Shown here piece after piece: positions 16,428 to 24,202 of a DNA stretch of 37,460 nt. The stretch is taken from the NCBI GenBank assembly GCA_945861565.1, contig CAMAUY010000046.1, forward strand, positions 1 to 37,460. Reading direction: 5' to 3'. Positions within the stretch are counted from its first letter, which is position 1; every line of letters starts with the position of its first letter. Source of the DNA: Akkermansia muciniphila (GTDB lineage: Bacteria > Verrucomicrobiota > Verrucomicrobiia > Limisphaerales > UBA9464). Under the pieces are notes generated by a model, which was not told where the DNA came from, made no database searches, and was given only the letters and a program-made list of their open reading frames with translations. Made by a program: the position numbers and the translations under genes.

Positions 16428-18320
16428 CTATCGGGCGTCAGCCTTTGGGACCGTGCTCCGCCAGGTTGTGGCCGGCAGGAACCCGATGGCGATCAGGATC
16501 AACTGGCTAATGACAAAGAGAGCGAGCCATTTGAAGGCGCCGCTCATCCACCCGTAACTGTGTAAGCCGATGCCCAACATATTCACCCCAAACCAGGACC
16601 AAGCGGTCACAATGTTCCCGGCGATCGCCAGGCACATGAGCCCGCGATCCTTGACCAGGGCACCCCAGCGCGCGTGCAGGATCAGGGCGTTCCAGAGCAC
16701 AATAATCAGAGCCCCGTTCTCCTTGGGATCCCACCCCCAAAACCGGCCCCACGACTGGTCGGCCCAGATTCCCCCCAGGACCGTGCCCACAAAACTGAAC
16801 AGGGTGGCAAAACAGACAATGCCATAGACCATTCGGGCCAAGGCCCGCCCGGTATTGACATCCAGACTCTTCGTAAAAAATCCGCGCACAATGTAAACGA
16901 TCGCCAGGAAACCGGCGACAAACGTGCTCGCATAACCAAGCGTGACAATGACCACGTGAGTCGCGAGCCAGAAGTTGGTATCCAGCACCGCCTCCATCAT
17001 CTGGAGAGTGTCCTCCTTGAGCGACAGGTTGTGGGCGATGACCAACGTGATGAAGCCAATGGCACTCGCCACCACCAAGCCGATCGAATTCCGCCAGAAC
17101 CGTTCCAGGAGCATTCCGAGAACCACGGATCCCCAACCGATGAAGATTGCCGAGGAGTAAAGGTTGGTGACAGGCGGGCGTCCCTCGAGCCACATCCTGA
17201 AAAGCAGGCCGACGGTATGGATGAGAAAGCCAAGGCCGATCAATCCAAATGCCGAACGGCGCGCCCAATCGGCAAAATTGAACCAGTAGTATACAGCCAG
17301 GAGGAATGCGGCTACATAGATCACCATTGCCTTGTAGAACGGGGCTAAATGATTAAAGAACTGCTCCCGGGAAGTCTTCAGTATCTCCCGAGGCAACGCC
17401 CCTTGCAGACGATCGTGATACCGCCCCACCGCCTGGTTAAAATCTGCCCCGCGCCCCTGGCGAAACGCCGATACCATCGCGGCATAGTCGCTCACCGCGG
17501 CCGGAAGCGGTTCACCCCGTATATGACCCATCAACGCCTCTCCGGTCCGGGTCCAGCTCTCCGGCTGGCGGGCCGGATCCTGGGGCGGGATGACCAGGGG
17601 TGGCTCCAGTCGAGACATCACCTGCATCCGGCCGACCGGCCGCAGCAACGCCTCCAGCGCGTTGGTGTCGTAGGGTCGACCCGCCTCGCTTGCTCTCGCC
17701 GCGGCGATGCCCGGTGGGATCAGTTGGTCGAGTGTCGCCAGTTCCGCCGCCCAATCCTTGGCATCTTGCGGTTGGAGTGTGTTCTTCAGCCGGAAATAGA
17801 GGGTCATGGCCGAATTCAATCGCAGTAGGGCCTGGTCAAACGGCGTACGAAGCTCCGCCTTCTTTTCTTCGGCTACCGCCGAATTAGTCTGCATCAACTG
17901 GAAATTTCGGTCCGATGCCACTTGGGACCACGCGTAATGTTTCCCATCGGATTTTTTCTCGCGATCCTTGTCCGGAAGACCCAACAGGCTAATCAACTCG
18001 GGATGATCCACCCGAAAAGCGGGCCACTGATCCGTCACTTCCGGAGTCGCCATCACGGTCAATAACCATTCCGTCGCAGAGACGATCCGCGGCCTCTCGA
18101 ACGTCCCCTTCCACGGCTCCAGATTGACCGTCTGCTTTCCTCGCAAGGCGAGGAGGGCATTGCGGGCGATAGAATCGAGTGGCTGATGACGCCCATTGAA
18201 GACGACCGGCAGGCCCCCAAATCGGTTCAGAGAAAATTCCTTGTCCGCCGGCATCCGCGCGGAACCGAGGAACCACACGAGAAACGCCAGCGGAATGAGC
18301 CATGGCAGCTTGGTTTTCAT
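16428..18320 (-). CDS. ccsA: Cytochrome c biogenesis protein CcsA/ResC-like haem channel
   Basis: From the ATG at 18320 this is 630 residues; the frame extends to 18401, which would overlap resB. An N-terminal membrane anchor (residues 5-21) is followed by a large periplasmic region of ~320 residues. The C-terminal half has about eight helices. It contains the haem-handling WWD motif WGRFWGWDPKE around residues 523-533 and flanking histidines (THVVIVTLGY; HARWGALVK). In System II cytochrome c maturation, CcsA and ResB/CcsB export haem and attach it to CxxCH sites in the periplasm. The large N-terminal extension is longer than in the ~320-residue chloroplast-type CcsA. It is the last gene of the truA-lipoprotein-resB-ccsA series. 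Confidence 0.92.
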   Translation of the reverse strand: MKTKLPWLIPLAFLVWFLGSARMPADKEFSLNRFGGLPVVFNGRHQPLDSIARNALLALRGKQTVNLEPWKGTFERPRIVSATEWLLTVMATPEVTDQWPAFRVDHPELISLLGLPDKDREKKSDGKHYAWSQVASDRNFQLMQTNSAVAEEKKAELRTPFDQALLRLNSAMTLYFRLKNTLQPQDAKDWAAELATLDQLIPPGIAAARASEAGRPYDTNALEALLRPVGRMQVMSRLEPPLVIPPQDPARQPESWTRTGEALMGHIRGEPLPAAVSDYAAMVSAFRQGRGADFNQAVGRYHDRLQGALPREILKTSREQFFNHLAPFYKAMVIYVAAFLLAVYYWFNFADWARRSAFGLIGLGFLIHTVGLLFRMWLEGRPPVTNLYSSAIFIGWGSVVLGMLLERFWRNSIGLVVASAIGFITLVIAHNLSLKEDTLQMMEAVLDTNFWLATHVVIVTLGYASTFVAGFLAIVYIVRGFFTKSLDVNTGRALARMVYGIVCFATLFSFVGTVLGGIWADQSWGRFWGWDPKENGALIIVLWNALILHARWGALVKDRGLMCLAIAGNIVTAWSWFGVNMLGIGLHSYGWMSGAFKWLALFVISQLILIAIGFLPATTWRSTVPKADAR

Positions 18321-18372
18321 AAACAATAAATAAGTCGGATCGAAATATCCCCTAAGACCACCCGGAGGATCG

Positions 18373-19536
18373 TTAGGCCTTCTTTCGAATGAACCCGACA
18401 AGGTGGATCATAAACTGCACAACAAGACCGGCGGCGACGAGACCGCACCCGACATAGGGGGCGATCCAGGATGGATTTTTTACCACTTGAAACACGCTCG
18501 TTCCGCGGCCGCTTCCGTCCCGAAGCTCATTGCCCATCTGGGATTGGAAAAACGTGAGGCCGCTGTATCGGAGGGGATTATTCATGTAGATGTCCACCTC
18601 ACGATCGCCGGTGCCACCCGGATGCTCGAGCCGGATCCGGCTCTGGTAATTCTTAGCCCGGGTGGTTCCCAGATACGTTTCGTGCGTGGTTTTTAATAAC
18701 CGGACCGAAAACGGCTGATAATAGCGCATATCCCGAAGGCTGATTCGGAAGAGCTTCCCCTCCACAACGACCTCCTGGGGATCGAGTACCATGGAGAAAA
18801 GCCAGGTGCCAAGCGAGCCTTTCGATCCGATCAGCTCGGCCACGAGCGCCGGCATGCTTCGCTTGTCCATCTCGCGAGTCGGCGGACGCCCCTCGACCAC
18901 CGCGCGAGTTCCCACGCCTTCGGTCGAAGCCGGTGGCCGATTGGTATCGACAAACGGGGCCCGGGCACGGACCAACGCGTTCTCGTGGTACTCGCGGACG
19001 CGAATCGTGAACGGTAGGCTGGGGTGGGTGGTTTCAGCCCGGGCCGAGAGCAGGGACTCGGGAATAGTCACCACGCTGTCGTAGGTCCGATCGGAAGCGT
19101 CTGTCAGCACCGCGAGCTCCGTCTTTTGAAAGTCCTCCGTGTAGTTGCGCCCTTCCCCCTCGGCAAAACTCATTCGGCTTTCGCGCGCGAACATGTCGGT
19201 GAATAATTGCCCCAAGAGCAGCAGGATAATTCCCAGGTGAGTGAGAAAGATGCCTGATTTTTTCCAGGCGAACCGAAACCGTTGAAGATGGGCGGAGATG
19301 AGATTGACGAGCAGGAGTGTCCCCAGCAGGTATCCACCCGGCAATGGCAGAACGATCCACGGAACTGTGTGGGGCGACCAGGTCGAGAACCAGCTTCGAA
19401 AATAGCGACTTTGGGCCACATAGAGGCCGTCACTCGTCTGCGCCAGGGTTCCAAAAAATACCACCGCCACTCCCAGGGCAAGCAACGTCACGGTCAAGCG
19501 AAGGGAGGTCAGCAGTTTGATGATGGGTTTCAGCAT
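18373..19536 (-). CDS. resB: ResB/Ccs1-like cytochrome c biogenesis protein
   Basis: 387 residues. Membrane helices lie at about 12-30 (LRLTVTLLALGVAVVFFGT), 64-80 and 94-112. A periplasmic domain and a final helix at about 360-380 follow. Features of the ResB family include the N-terminal SLRLTVTLLALGVAVVFFGTLAQ and the late segment NPLRYSGLTFFQSQM, which precedes the last helix. It is shorter than the ~450-residue canonical ResB. It partners with CcsA, whose gene begins 52 bp downstream, to deliver haem and join it to apocytochromes such as the CxxCH protein at 25682. The upstream lipoprotein gene ends 44 bp before it. Start ATG at 19536. Confidence 0.92.
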   Translation of the reverse strand: MLKPIIKLLTSLRLTVTLLALGVAVVFFGTLAQTSDGLYVAQSRYFRSWFSTWSPHTVPWIVLPLPGGYLLGTLLLVNLISAHLQRFRFAWKKSGIFLTHLGIILLLLGQLFTDMFARESRMSFAEGEGRNYTEDFQKTELAVLTDASDRTYDSVVTIPESLLSARAETTHPSLPFTIRVREYHENALVRARAPFVDTNRPPASTEGVGTRAVVEGRPPTREMDKRSMPALVAELIGSKGSLGTWLFSMVLDPQEVVVEGKLFRISLRDMRYYQPFSVRLLKTTHETYLGTTRAKNYQSRIRLEHPGGTGDREVDIYMNNPLRYSGLTFFQSQMGNELRDGSGRGTSVFQVVKNPSWIAPYVGCGLVAAGLVVQFMIHLVGFIRKKA

Positions 19537-19580
19537 GATAGTTCCAGACGAAATCTTGGGCGACAGGACAGAATGGGACG

Positions 19581-20729
19581 TCAGTATTTCACCGATTGCA
19601 CGAAGCGAGCAAAGGCGGCCTTCTCCGCCACCACCAGGGTGTCGTCACCCGTCAGCTTGTAAAACCACGTTCGGTCGGGACGCTGCACCATCGCGGCCAG
19701 AATCCGTGTCCGTTTTGCCTCACCCTGCGGACTCTGATCTCCGACCATGTCGAAGAGCGTCGCATCGCCGTCGCTGAGTTTCAGCGGTTGAGCGGCACTT
19801 GCGAGGTCGGCTGCGTCCAACGGCGGCAAGCCGATCTGCCCACGCCAACGATTCAAATTTGCCAGCGGCCCGCCCGCCTGGGGTCCGAGCGCGACGACCG
19901 ACATATCGGCGGCTTTCCCGTCCGACCCGGACACGGCAAAGCTGGCCAGGCGCATCGACGCCGGCGGCAGCGATTTCCAGTGCGTCGGGACGTCCCACTG
20001 CGGAAGACCCGTCGTTGGCGGTGGCGTCACCGGCCCGCGCATGTTCGGCGGAGGGGCCGTGGCCCCCGAGGGCCGATTTGGCGGCGGCGAATCATTCGAA
20101 GCCGATGCGTTGGGATCTTCGGAACCTCCAGTATTGACCGAGGCAAGCCACTCGCGAAACTTTCCTTCATTGGCCGAGACCACCTCGTTCTCGCCGGTCA
20201 TTTTAAAGAACACGGTGGCCTCGCCCGCCGGCAGTACCGCCGCCAATGTTCGCGCCAAGTACTTTCCTTCCAGCACCATTTCGGTGCTAACAAAGTTGTA
20301 CAATGCCGATTCGCGTGAGCCGATCTTCGCGATCTGCGTGGCCTTTTCGAGTTCCTCCGCCGAGATCGGTGCCAGTTTGAGTTGACCCCGCCATCGATTC
20401 ACGTTGTCCAACGCGCTGCCCGCGACACCGGACAAGAGCACGACCGAAATGTCAGCACTTCGCCCATCCGGGGTGCTGACGCCAAAACTAGCCCGGCGCA
20501 TTCCGCCCTCGACCCGCTTTTCAACCCAGCCTTCGGGAACAATCCAGGGAGCCCGCGAGGCTCGTCCTTCGGGCGGTTGAGCGGAGGCCGCCCCGGCACC
20601 CGCCGACGCCGAATCCGCTGGGGTTGCGGCGGGATCCTTGGGTGCCTGGTAGACTCGGACCTCGTCGCGGCCACACCCCGCGAAAAGCAGCGCGGAAACC
20701 AAAGGGATTGAGACGGTTCGAAAATCCAT
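19581..20729 (-). CDS. Putative lipoprotein with two tandem homologous domains
   Basis: From the ATG at 20729, 382 residues. LLFAGC at 14-19 is a lipobox, with lipidation expected at Cys19. Two homologous domains follow: about 61-199 and 244-382. Each starts with a tryptophan-containing strand and contains [RL]ASF-V-x(3)-DG-x-[AS]AD-[IM]SVV. Each then has N-[VL]NRWRGQ-[LI], a helix, and a K-[ML]TG(E/D)[ND] strand near its end. A Pro/Ser/Asn-rich linker (200-243) separates them. No enzymatic motif is visible. Its position between truA and resB/ccsA, only 5 bp from the truA stop, suggests a role in the envelope, possibly tied to cytochrome c maturation, but that is inference. The family is otherwise unrecognised. 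Confidence 0.8.
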   Translation of the reverse strand: MDFRTVSIPLVSALLFAGCGRDEVRVYQAPKDPAATPADSASAGAGAASAQPPEGRASRAPWIVPEGWVEKRVEGGMRRASFGVSTPDGRSADISVVLLSGVAGSALDNVNRWRGQLKLAPISAEELEKATQIAKIGSRESALYNFVSTEMVLEGKYLARTLAAVLPAGEATVFFKMTGENEVVSANEGKFREWLASVNTGGSEDPNASASNDSPPPNRPSGATAPPPNMRGPVTPPPTTGLPQWDVPTHWKSLPPASMRLASFAVSGSDGKAADMSVVALGPQAGGPLANLNRWRGQIGLPPLDAADLASAAQPLKLSDGDATLFDMVGDQSPQGEAKRTRILAAMVQRPDRTWFYKLTGDDTLVVAEKAAFARFVQSVKY

Positions 20730-20734
20730 CTTGG

Positions 20735-21646
20735 TTAGATAGCCATCAAATCGGCTGTTTGCAAGCGGGCTGGCGCTTTGTAGTAAACCCGCCACAGCAC
20801 CAGTCCGTGGGCCGGGGCCGTCATCCCGGCCACCGATCGGTCCTGACTTTCAAGCATTGGCAGGATTTCCTCCGGACGAAACCGTCCAAAGCCGACTTGT
20901 ACCAACGTACCCACAATTCCGCGGCACATTTTGTAGAGGAAACCGTCCGCCTCAATCCGAAAGGTGAGCAATGCGCCGGATCGAAGGACATCGCACCGGG
21001 TCAGGTGACGAACCGTATTCGCGCGCTCGTAGCCGGGCGTGGCGCTGAAGGCGCGGAAATCATGCCGTCCAGTCAGGGTCTTTGCCGCGACCCGCATGGC
21101 CGCTAAGTCCAGAGTTCGGGGCACATGCCAGGTTTGTTGCCGGAGAAGGGGATCCGCGGAGGAATGATTCCACACAAAATACCGATATTGCTTTCCGCTC
21201 GCACGAAAGCGGGCGTGAAAACCGGGTGGCGCGGTCCGCGCCGTGTTGACCCGGATATCGTCGGGCAGGTGGGCATTGATGGCCAACACGAGTTTGCGTG
21301 GCACCATACGATACGCGGCCTTCGGAACATCGAAATGAACGCTCATACCACGAGCATGCACACCGGTGTCGGTCCGACTGGAACTGTGCAGACGCGGGCT
21401 GGAGGGAAAAATCTTCGCCAGAGCTTCCTCAACTCGCTGCTGAATCGTCACGACGCCCACCTGCAACTGCCAGCCCGCATAGGCGGAACCATCGTAGGCT
21501 AAGGTGAGGACCAGGCGAACATGGGTGGGTAATAGCTCGAACGACGGGGTGTGTCGACGTGCGCCGAGGCCGACCGGAAGGTCGGCCTTACCCGGTGTCT
21601 TGAGCTGGGGAACGGAGTCGGACACGGAGTACCAGAGAAATCGCAA
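20735..21646 (-). CDS. truA: tRNA pseudouridine synthase A
   Basis: Converts uridines 38-40 of the tRNA anticodon arm to pseudouridine. In the open frame of 303 residues, family sequence begins at about residue 44 (RLVLTLAYDGSAYAGWQ). The catalytic aspartate is D93 in SRTDTGVHARG. FRASGKQYRY and FLYKMCRGIVGTLVQVG are also diagnostic. The start is unclear: the first in-frame candidates are TTG at 21646 and GTG at 21625, giving 35-43 residues of atypical N-terminal sequence that reads through a REP-like hairpin. The only nearby ATG, just before the conserved start at about 21522, is out of frame. A small indel near the start is possible. It is the first gene of the series leading to ccsA. Confidence 0.92.
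   Translation of the reverse strand: MRFLWYSVSDSVPQLKTPGKADLPVGLGARRHTPSFELLPTHVRLVLTLAYDGSAYAGWQLQVGVVTIQQRVEEALAKIFPSSPRLHSSSRTDTGVHARGMSVHFDVPKAAYRMVPRKLVLAINAHLPDDIRVNTARTAPPGFHARFRASGKQYRYFVWNHSSADPLLRQQTWHVPRTLDLAAMRVAAKTLTGRHDFRAFSATPGYERANTVRHLTRCDVLRSGALLTFRIEADGFLYKMCRGIVGTLVQVGFGRFRPEEILPMLESQDRSVAGMTAPAHGLVLWRVYYKAPARLQTADLMAI
21567..21588. repeat. REP-like perfect hairpin at the 5' end of truA
   Basis: AGGCCGACC-GGAA-GGTCGGCCT is a perfect 9+4+9 inverted repeat with the GGAA/TTCC loop. It lies inside the atypical N-terminal extension of the truA frame, and its arms are unlike the surrounding coding sequence. I read it as a single palindromic unit. If it is intergenic, truA begins downstream of it. 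Confidence 0.6.
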
Positions 21647-21814
21647 ATCCGTCCGGGGTCAACCGTGGGAGTTGCGGGAGTTCATTTAGAATAAAGGGAC
21701 ATGTCTAATAGGGAGAAGCCATTTGTTGTGAGCCAACGGCCACTGATACTTGAGCTCAGCCCAACGCGCTGGGTTGAGGGCTATTAACAAATTGGATTTG
21801 AGGTATTGCTGTAA

Positions 21815-21835
21815 TAATGTAAAGCAGGCACATTA
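21815..21835. promoter_or_regulatory. Candidate operator/promoter of the VapBC-type module
   Basis: TAATGT (21815-21820) and ACATTA (21830-21835) form a perfect 6-bp inverted repeat spaced by 9 bases, ending 5 bases before the antitoxin ATG. The left arm also lies 17 bp after TTGGAT (21792-21797), so it could double as a weak -10 element. Antitoxins of this class usually bind such palindromes to repress their own operon. A second imperfect inverted repeat, CTCAGCCCA/TGGGTTGAG, lies at 21755-21778. Both are by eye only. Confidence 0.35.
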
Positions 21836-21840
21836 GCTAG

Positions 21841-22140
21841 ATGGATACCTTGATTACCGTAAACCAGCGAGGTGCGCTGACGTTGCCGAAAGACATCCGT
21901 GAGCAAGCGGGTATTCCCAAGGGAGGCCCCGTGCGTGTCCAAATGACCAGCGAAGGCGTGTTGCTTACCCCCGTGATCGCCTACCCCGTGGAAATTTATA
22001 CTCCTGAACGGATCGCCGAATTCCGGCTAAACAACGCGCTGGATGCCGAGGATTACCACGCAGCAGTCAAGGAAGTACTCCAGATGGGACTCAACCCTGA
22101 CACGATCCCCCATCAGCCGATCAAGAGGGTTGGCCGGTGA
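21841..22140 (+). CDS. AbrB/SpoVT-type antitoxin (VapB-like)
   Basis: 99 residues. The first ~45 form the swapped-hairpin DNA-binding fold: LITVNQRGALTLPKDIREQAGI, then KGGPVRVQMTSEGVLLTPV. The C-terminal half (IAEFRLNNALDAEDYHAAVKEVL) should wrap the toxin and block its active site. The last codons overlap the toxin start (GTGA at 22137-22140), the normal antitoxin-first, translationally coupled order. A candidate operator lies just upstream. Autorepression is known for the family, not shown here. Confidence 0.85.
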   Translation: MDTLITVNQRGALTLPKDIREQAGIPKGGPVRVQMTSEGVLLTPVIAYPVEIYTPERIAEFRLNNALDAEDYHAAVKEVLQMGLNPDTIPHQPIKRVGR

Positions 22141-22547
22141 AAAGGGCTTTCTTGGATGCCAACGTCTTGTTTTCCGGTGCCTACACCGAACAGAGCTCGT
22201 TGCTCTATCTCTGGAAATTGACCGGCATCCGCCTATGCACTTCTAAATACGCCATTGATGAGGCGCAGAGGAACCTGCGAAGCGAATCCGGTGAGGCGCG
22301 CTTGAGACTCCTAGCGGAAGCCTTGTTGGTGATCCCGGAAGCGGATGCGCAGTTAATTCCTGCCTCGATTCAGTTACGGGACAAAGATAGGCCAATCCTT
22401 GCCGCAGCTATTGCCGCACGGGCAACCTTCCTGGTAACCGGAGACCGACGCGATTTCGGCCCTTTCTTCGGAAACACCATCGCCGGTGTCCTCGTTGTCC
22501 GCCCCAGCGATTTCATTGCCGTGATGGAAGAGGGGCGAGTTTTTTGA
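22137..22547 (+). CDS. PIN-domain toxin (VapC-like ribonuclease)
   Basis: 136 residues. The four acidic active-site positions of PIN nucleases are visible: D7 in FLDANVLFS, E42 in IDEAQRNL, D84 in RDKDRPILAAAI and D103 in LVTGDRRDF. PIN toxins of VapBC systems are magnesium-dependent ribonucleases that cut tRNA or rRNA. The sequence LRDKDRPILAAAIAARATFLVTGDRRDF is typical of the PIN_3/COG1569 type. The GTG start at 22137 overlaps the antitoxin stop, so the two are coupled. All key residues are intact, suggesting an active module. RNA target unknown. Confidence 0.87.
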   Translation: MKRAFLDANVLFSGAYTEQSSLLYLWKLTGIRLCTSKYAIDEAQRNLRSESGEARLRLLAEALLVIPEADAQLIPASIQLRDKDRPILAAAIAARATFLVTGDRRDFGPFFGNTIAGVLVVRPSDFIAVMEEGRVF

Positions 22548-22642
22548 TCCTGCGGGTGTTGTTCTCGCCATTGACGGCCTGCGTCGGGACGGCAACCTTT
22601 GGCGCCGGTAACTTCCATCTTCAAAAACGGATTCCCAATACT

Positions 22643-23806
22643 ATGAGCAGGAAAATTCGGTACGGCATGGTCGGCGGCGGACGCGGAGCGTTCATCGGCG
22701 CAGTTCATCGGATCGCAGCAGCAATGGACCAACAGGTCGATCTCGTGTGCGGTGCGTTCTCCTCGGACCCTGAAAAAGCGAGGGCTTCCGGTGCGGACCT
22801 CTTTCTGCCGCCCGCCCGATGCTATGGGAGCTTTGCAGAAATGATTCGTTCGGAGGCGGCTCTACCGGCTGACCAACGGATGGATTTCATCGCCATAGTC
22901 ACTCCGAACCATGTCCATTTTCCGCCGGCAAAAATGGCCCTGGAACATGGTTTCCACGTCCTGAGTGACAAACCCGCCACGTTCAATCTTGAGGAGGCCA
23001 AGGCGCTGCAGGCGTTGGTGCGAAAGACCGGTTTGCTTTACGGACTCACCCACAACTACACGGGCTATCCTCTGGTAAAGGAGGCCCGTCACCTGGTGGC
23101 GTCGGGAAAATTGGGGAAAATTCGCAAGGTGGTTGCCGAGTATCCGCAGGGCTGGCTGGCGACCCGGATCGAGGCCACCGGTCAGAAACAGGCCGCCTGG
23201 CGGACGGATCCCAAGCGCTCCGGTGCCGCCGGTTGCATCGGTGATATCGGAACTCACGCCGAAAACCTCGCCGAGTACATCACGGGCCTAAAGATCGAGG
23301 AACTGGCGGCTGACCTCACCTCGTTCGTAAAAGGCCGGAAGCTCGACGACGACGGCAACATTCTCCTGCGCTTCAAGGGTGGGGCGAAAGGTGTCCTGCA
23401 CGCCTCCCAGATTAGTGTGGGTGAAGAAAATAATTTAAATATCCGTGTCTACGGAGAACTGGGCGGCCTGGAATGGCATCAAAAAGAGCCCAACACCCTG
23501 CTGCTGAAATGGCCGGACCAACCGATGCAAGTCTATCGTACCGCCAATGGCTACCTCAGCGACGCCGCAAAAGGAGCCGGCCGCACGCCGCCTTCCCACC
23601 CGGAGGGTTACCTCGAGGCGTTTGCCAATATTTACAAGAACTTCGCGAACGCCATTCGCGCCCGGATCGAAAAACGCAAATTGACGAAAGATGACCCCGC
23701 CCTGGACTACCCAAAAATCGACGATGGCGTCCGTGGCATGGCGTTCATCGAGGCCGTGGTGACGTCGTCGCAGAAAAATGCGGCCTGGACCCAGCTGGAG
23801 GTGTGA
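22643..23806 (+). CDS. Gfo/Idh/MocA family oxidoreductase
   Basis: From the ATG at 22643, 387 residues. The N-terminal Rossmann fold binds NAD(P): YGMVGGGRGAFIG at 6-18. The catalytic-lysine motif appears as SDKPATFN (EKP in most members), after FIAIVTPNHVHF. The C-terminal alpha/beta sheet domain includes GDIGTHAENLAEY with the conserved aspartate and histidine. Family members oxidise or reduce sugars, inositols or sugar derivatives. The long insert with SYxSDAAK-like residues and a HPEGYLEAFANIYKNFANAI segment is typical of the large set in Verrucomicrobiota and Planctomycetota. Substrate is not predictable. It is not part of the toxin-antitoxin unit, as 95 bp separate them. Confidence 0.93.
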   Translation: MSRKIRYGMVGGGRGAFIGAVHRIAAAMDQQVDLVCGAFSSDPEKARASGADLFLPPARCYGSFAEMIRSEAALPADQRMDFIAIVTPNHVHFPPAKMALEHGFHVLSDKPATFNLEEAKALQALVRKTGLLYGLTHNYTGYPLVKEARHLVASGKLGKIRKVVAEYPQGWLATRIEATGQKQAAWRTDPKRSGAAGCIGDIGTHAENLAEYITGLKIEELAADLTSFVKGRKLDDDGNILLRFKGGAKGVLHASQISVGEENNLNIRVYGELGGLEWHQKEPNTLLLKWPDQPMQVYRTANGYLSDAAKGAGRTPPSHPEGYLEAFANIYKNFANAIRARIEKRKLTKDDPALDYPKIDDGVRGMAFIEAVVTSSQKNAAWTQLEV

Positions 23807-23852
23807 AGGGGGGCCGTTGCACAGGACCGGTATCAGCGCGGGATTGAAGGAT

Positions 23853-23874
23853 GGGACGGGCTTCCAGCCCTCCC
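23853..23874. repeat. Small stem-loop downstream of the oxidoreductase
   Basis: GGGACGGGC-TTCCA-GCCC-TCCC folds into a GC-rich stem with one bulge. It lies 46 bp after the oxidoreductase stop, without a T-run. It could be a terminator-like or REP-like unit; sequence alone does not decide. Confidence 0.35.
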
Positions 23875-23941
23875 GATTCACGGGGTCTCAACAGATTGAG
23901 GCCATCCGGACCCAATCTAGGTGCGGCGAGTTCGTGAAAGG

Positions 23942-24104
23942 GGGCGCATCCCGAAGTTGTTGGTAGAGGTTGTCGCGCTGCTACAACCCCGCCCGCGTCC
24001 AGCCGGCGGACAGGGCCGCTGCGCGGTTCGTGATGCGCCTTAACGGCGCGGGGACGCCGCAGCGCGGCGTCCGCTACCGTCTCCAACAACTTCGGGATGC
24101 GCCC
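23942..24104 (+). mobile_element. 163-bp MITE-like repeat, copy 2, with 8/9 target duplication
   Basis: Same element as at 485-647. Its arms, CGCATCCCGAAGTTGTTGG (23945-23963) and complement (24083-24101), are perfectly paired and extend outwards to 23941/24105. Compared with copy 1 the arms differ at positions 1, 11 and 17, and in each case the opposite arm carries the matching change. The first internal hairpin has one mismatch (GCTACAACC); the second is perfect. Flanks are CGTGAAAGG (23933-23941) and CGTGAAAGT (24105-24113), an 8/9 direct repeat. The element lies in the 396-bp gap between the oxidoreductase and the DUF1501 gene, ending 99 bp before the latter's start. Confidence 0.85.
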
Positions 24105-24202
24105 CGTGAAAGTTCGTGTCGTAAAATATCGCTTCAATCCTTTGGGATCTGTGCCATGCTCGCAGGCAATTCCACATTAGAGACGATCCACTCGACTCCG
24201 CT

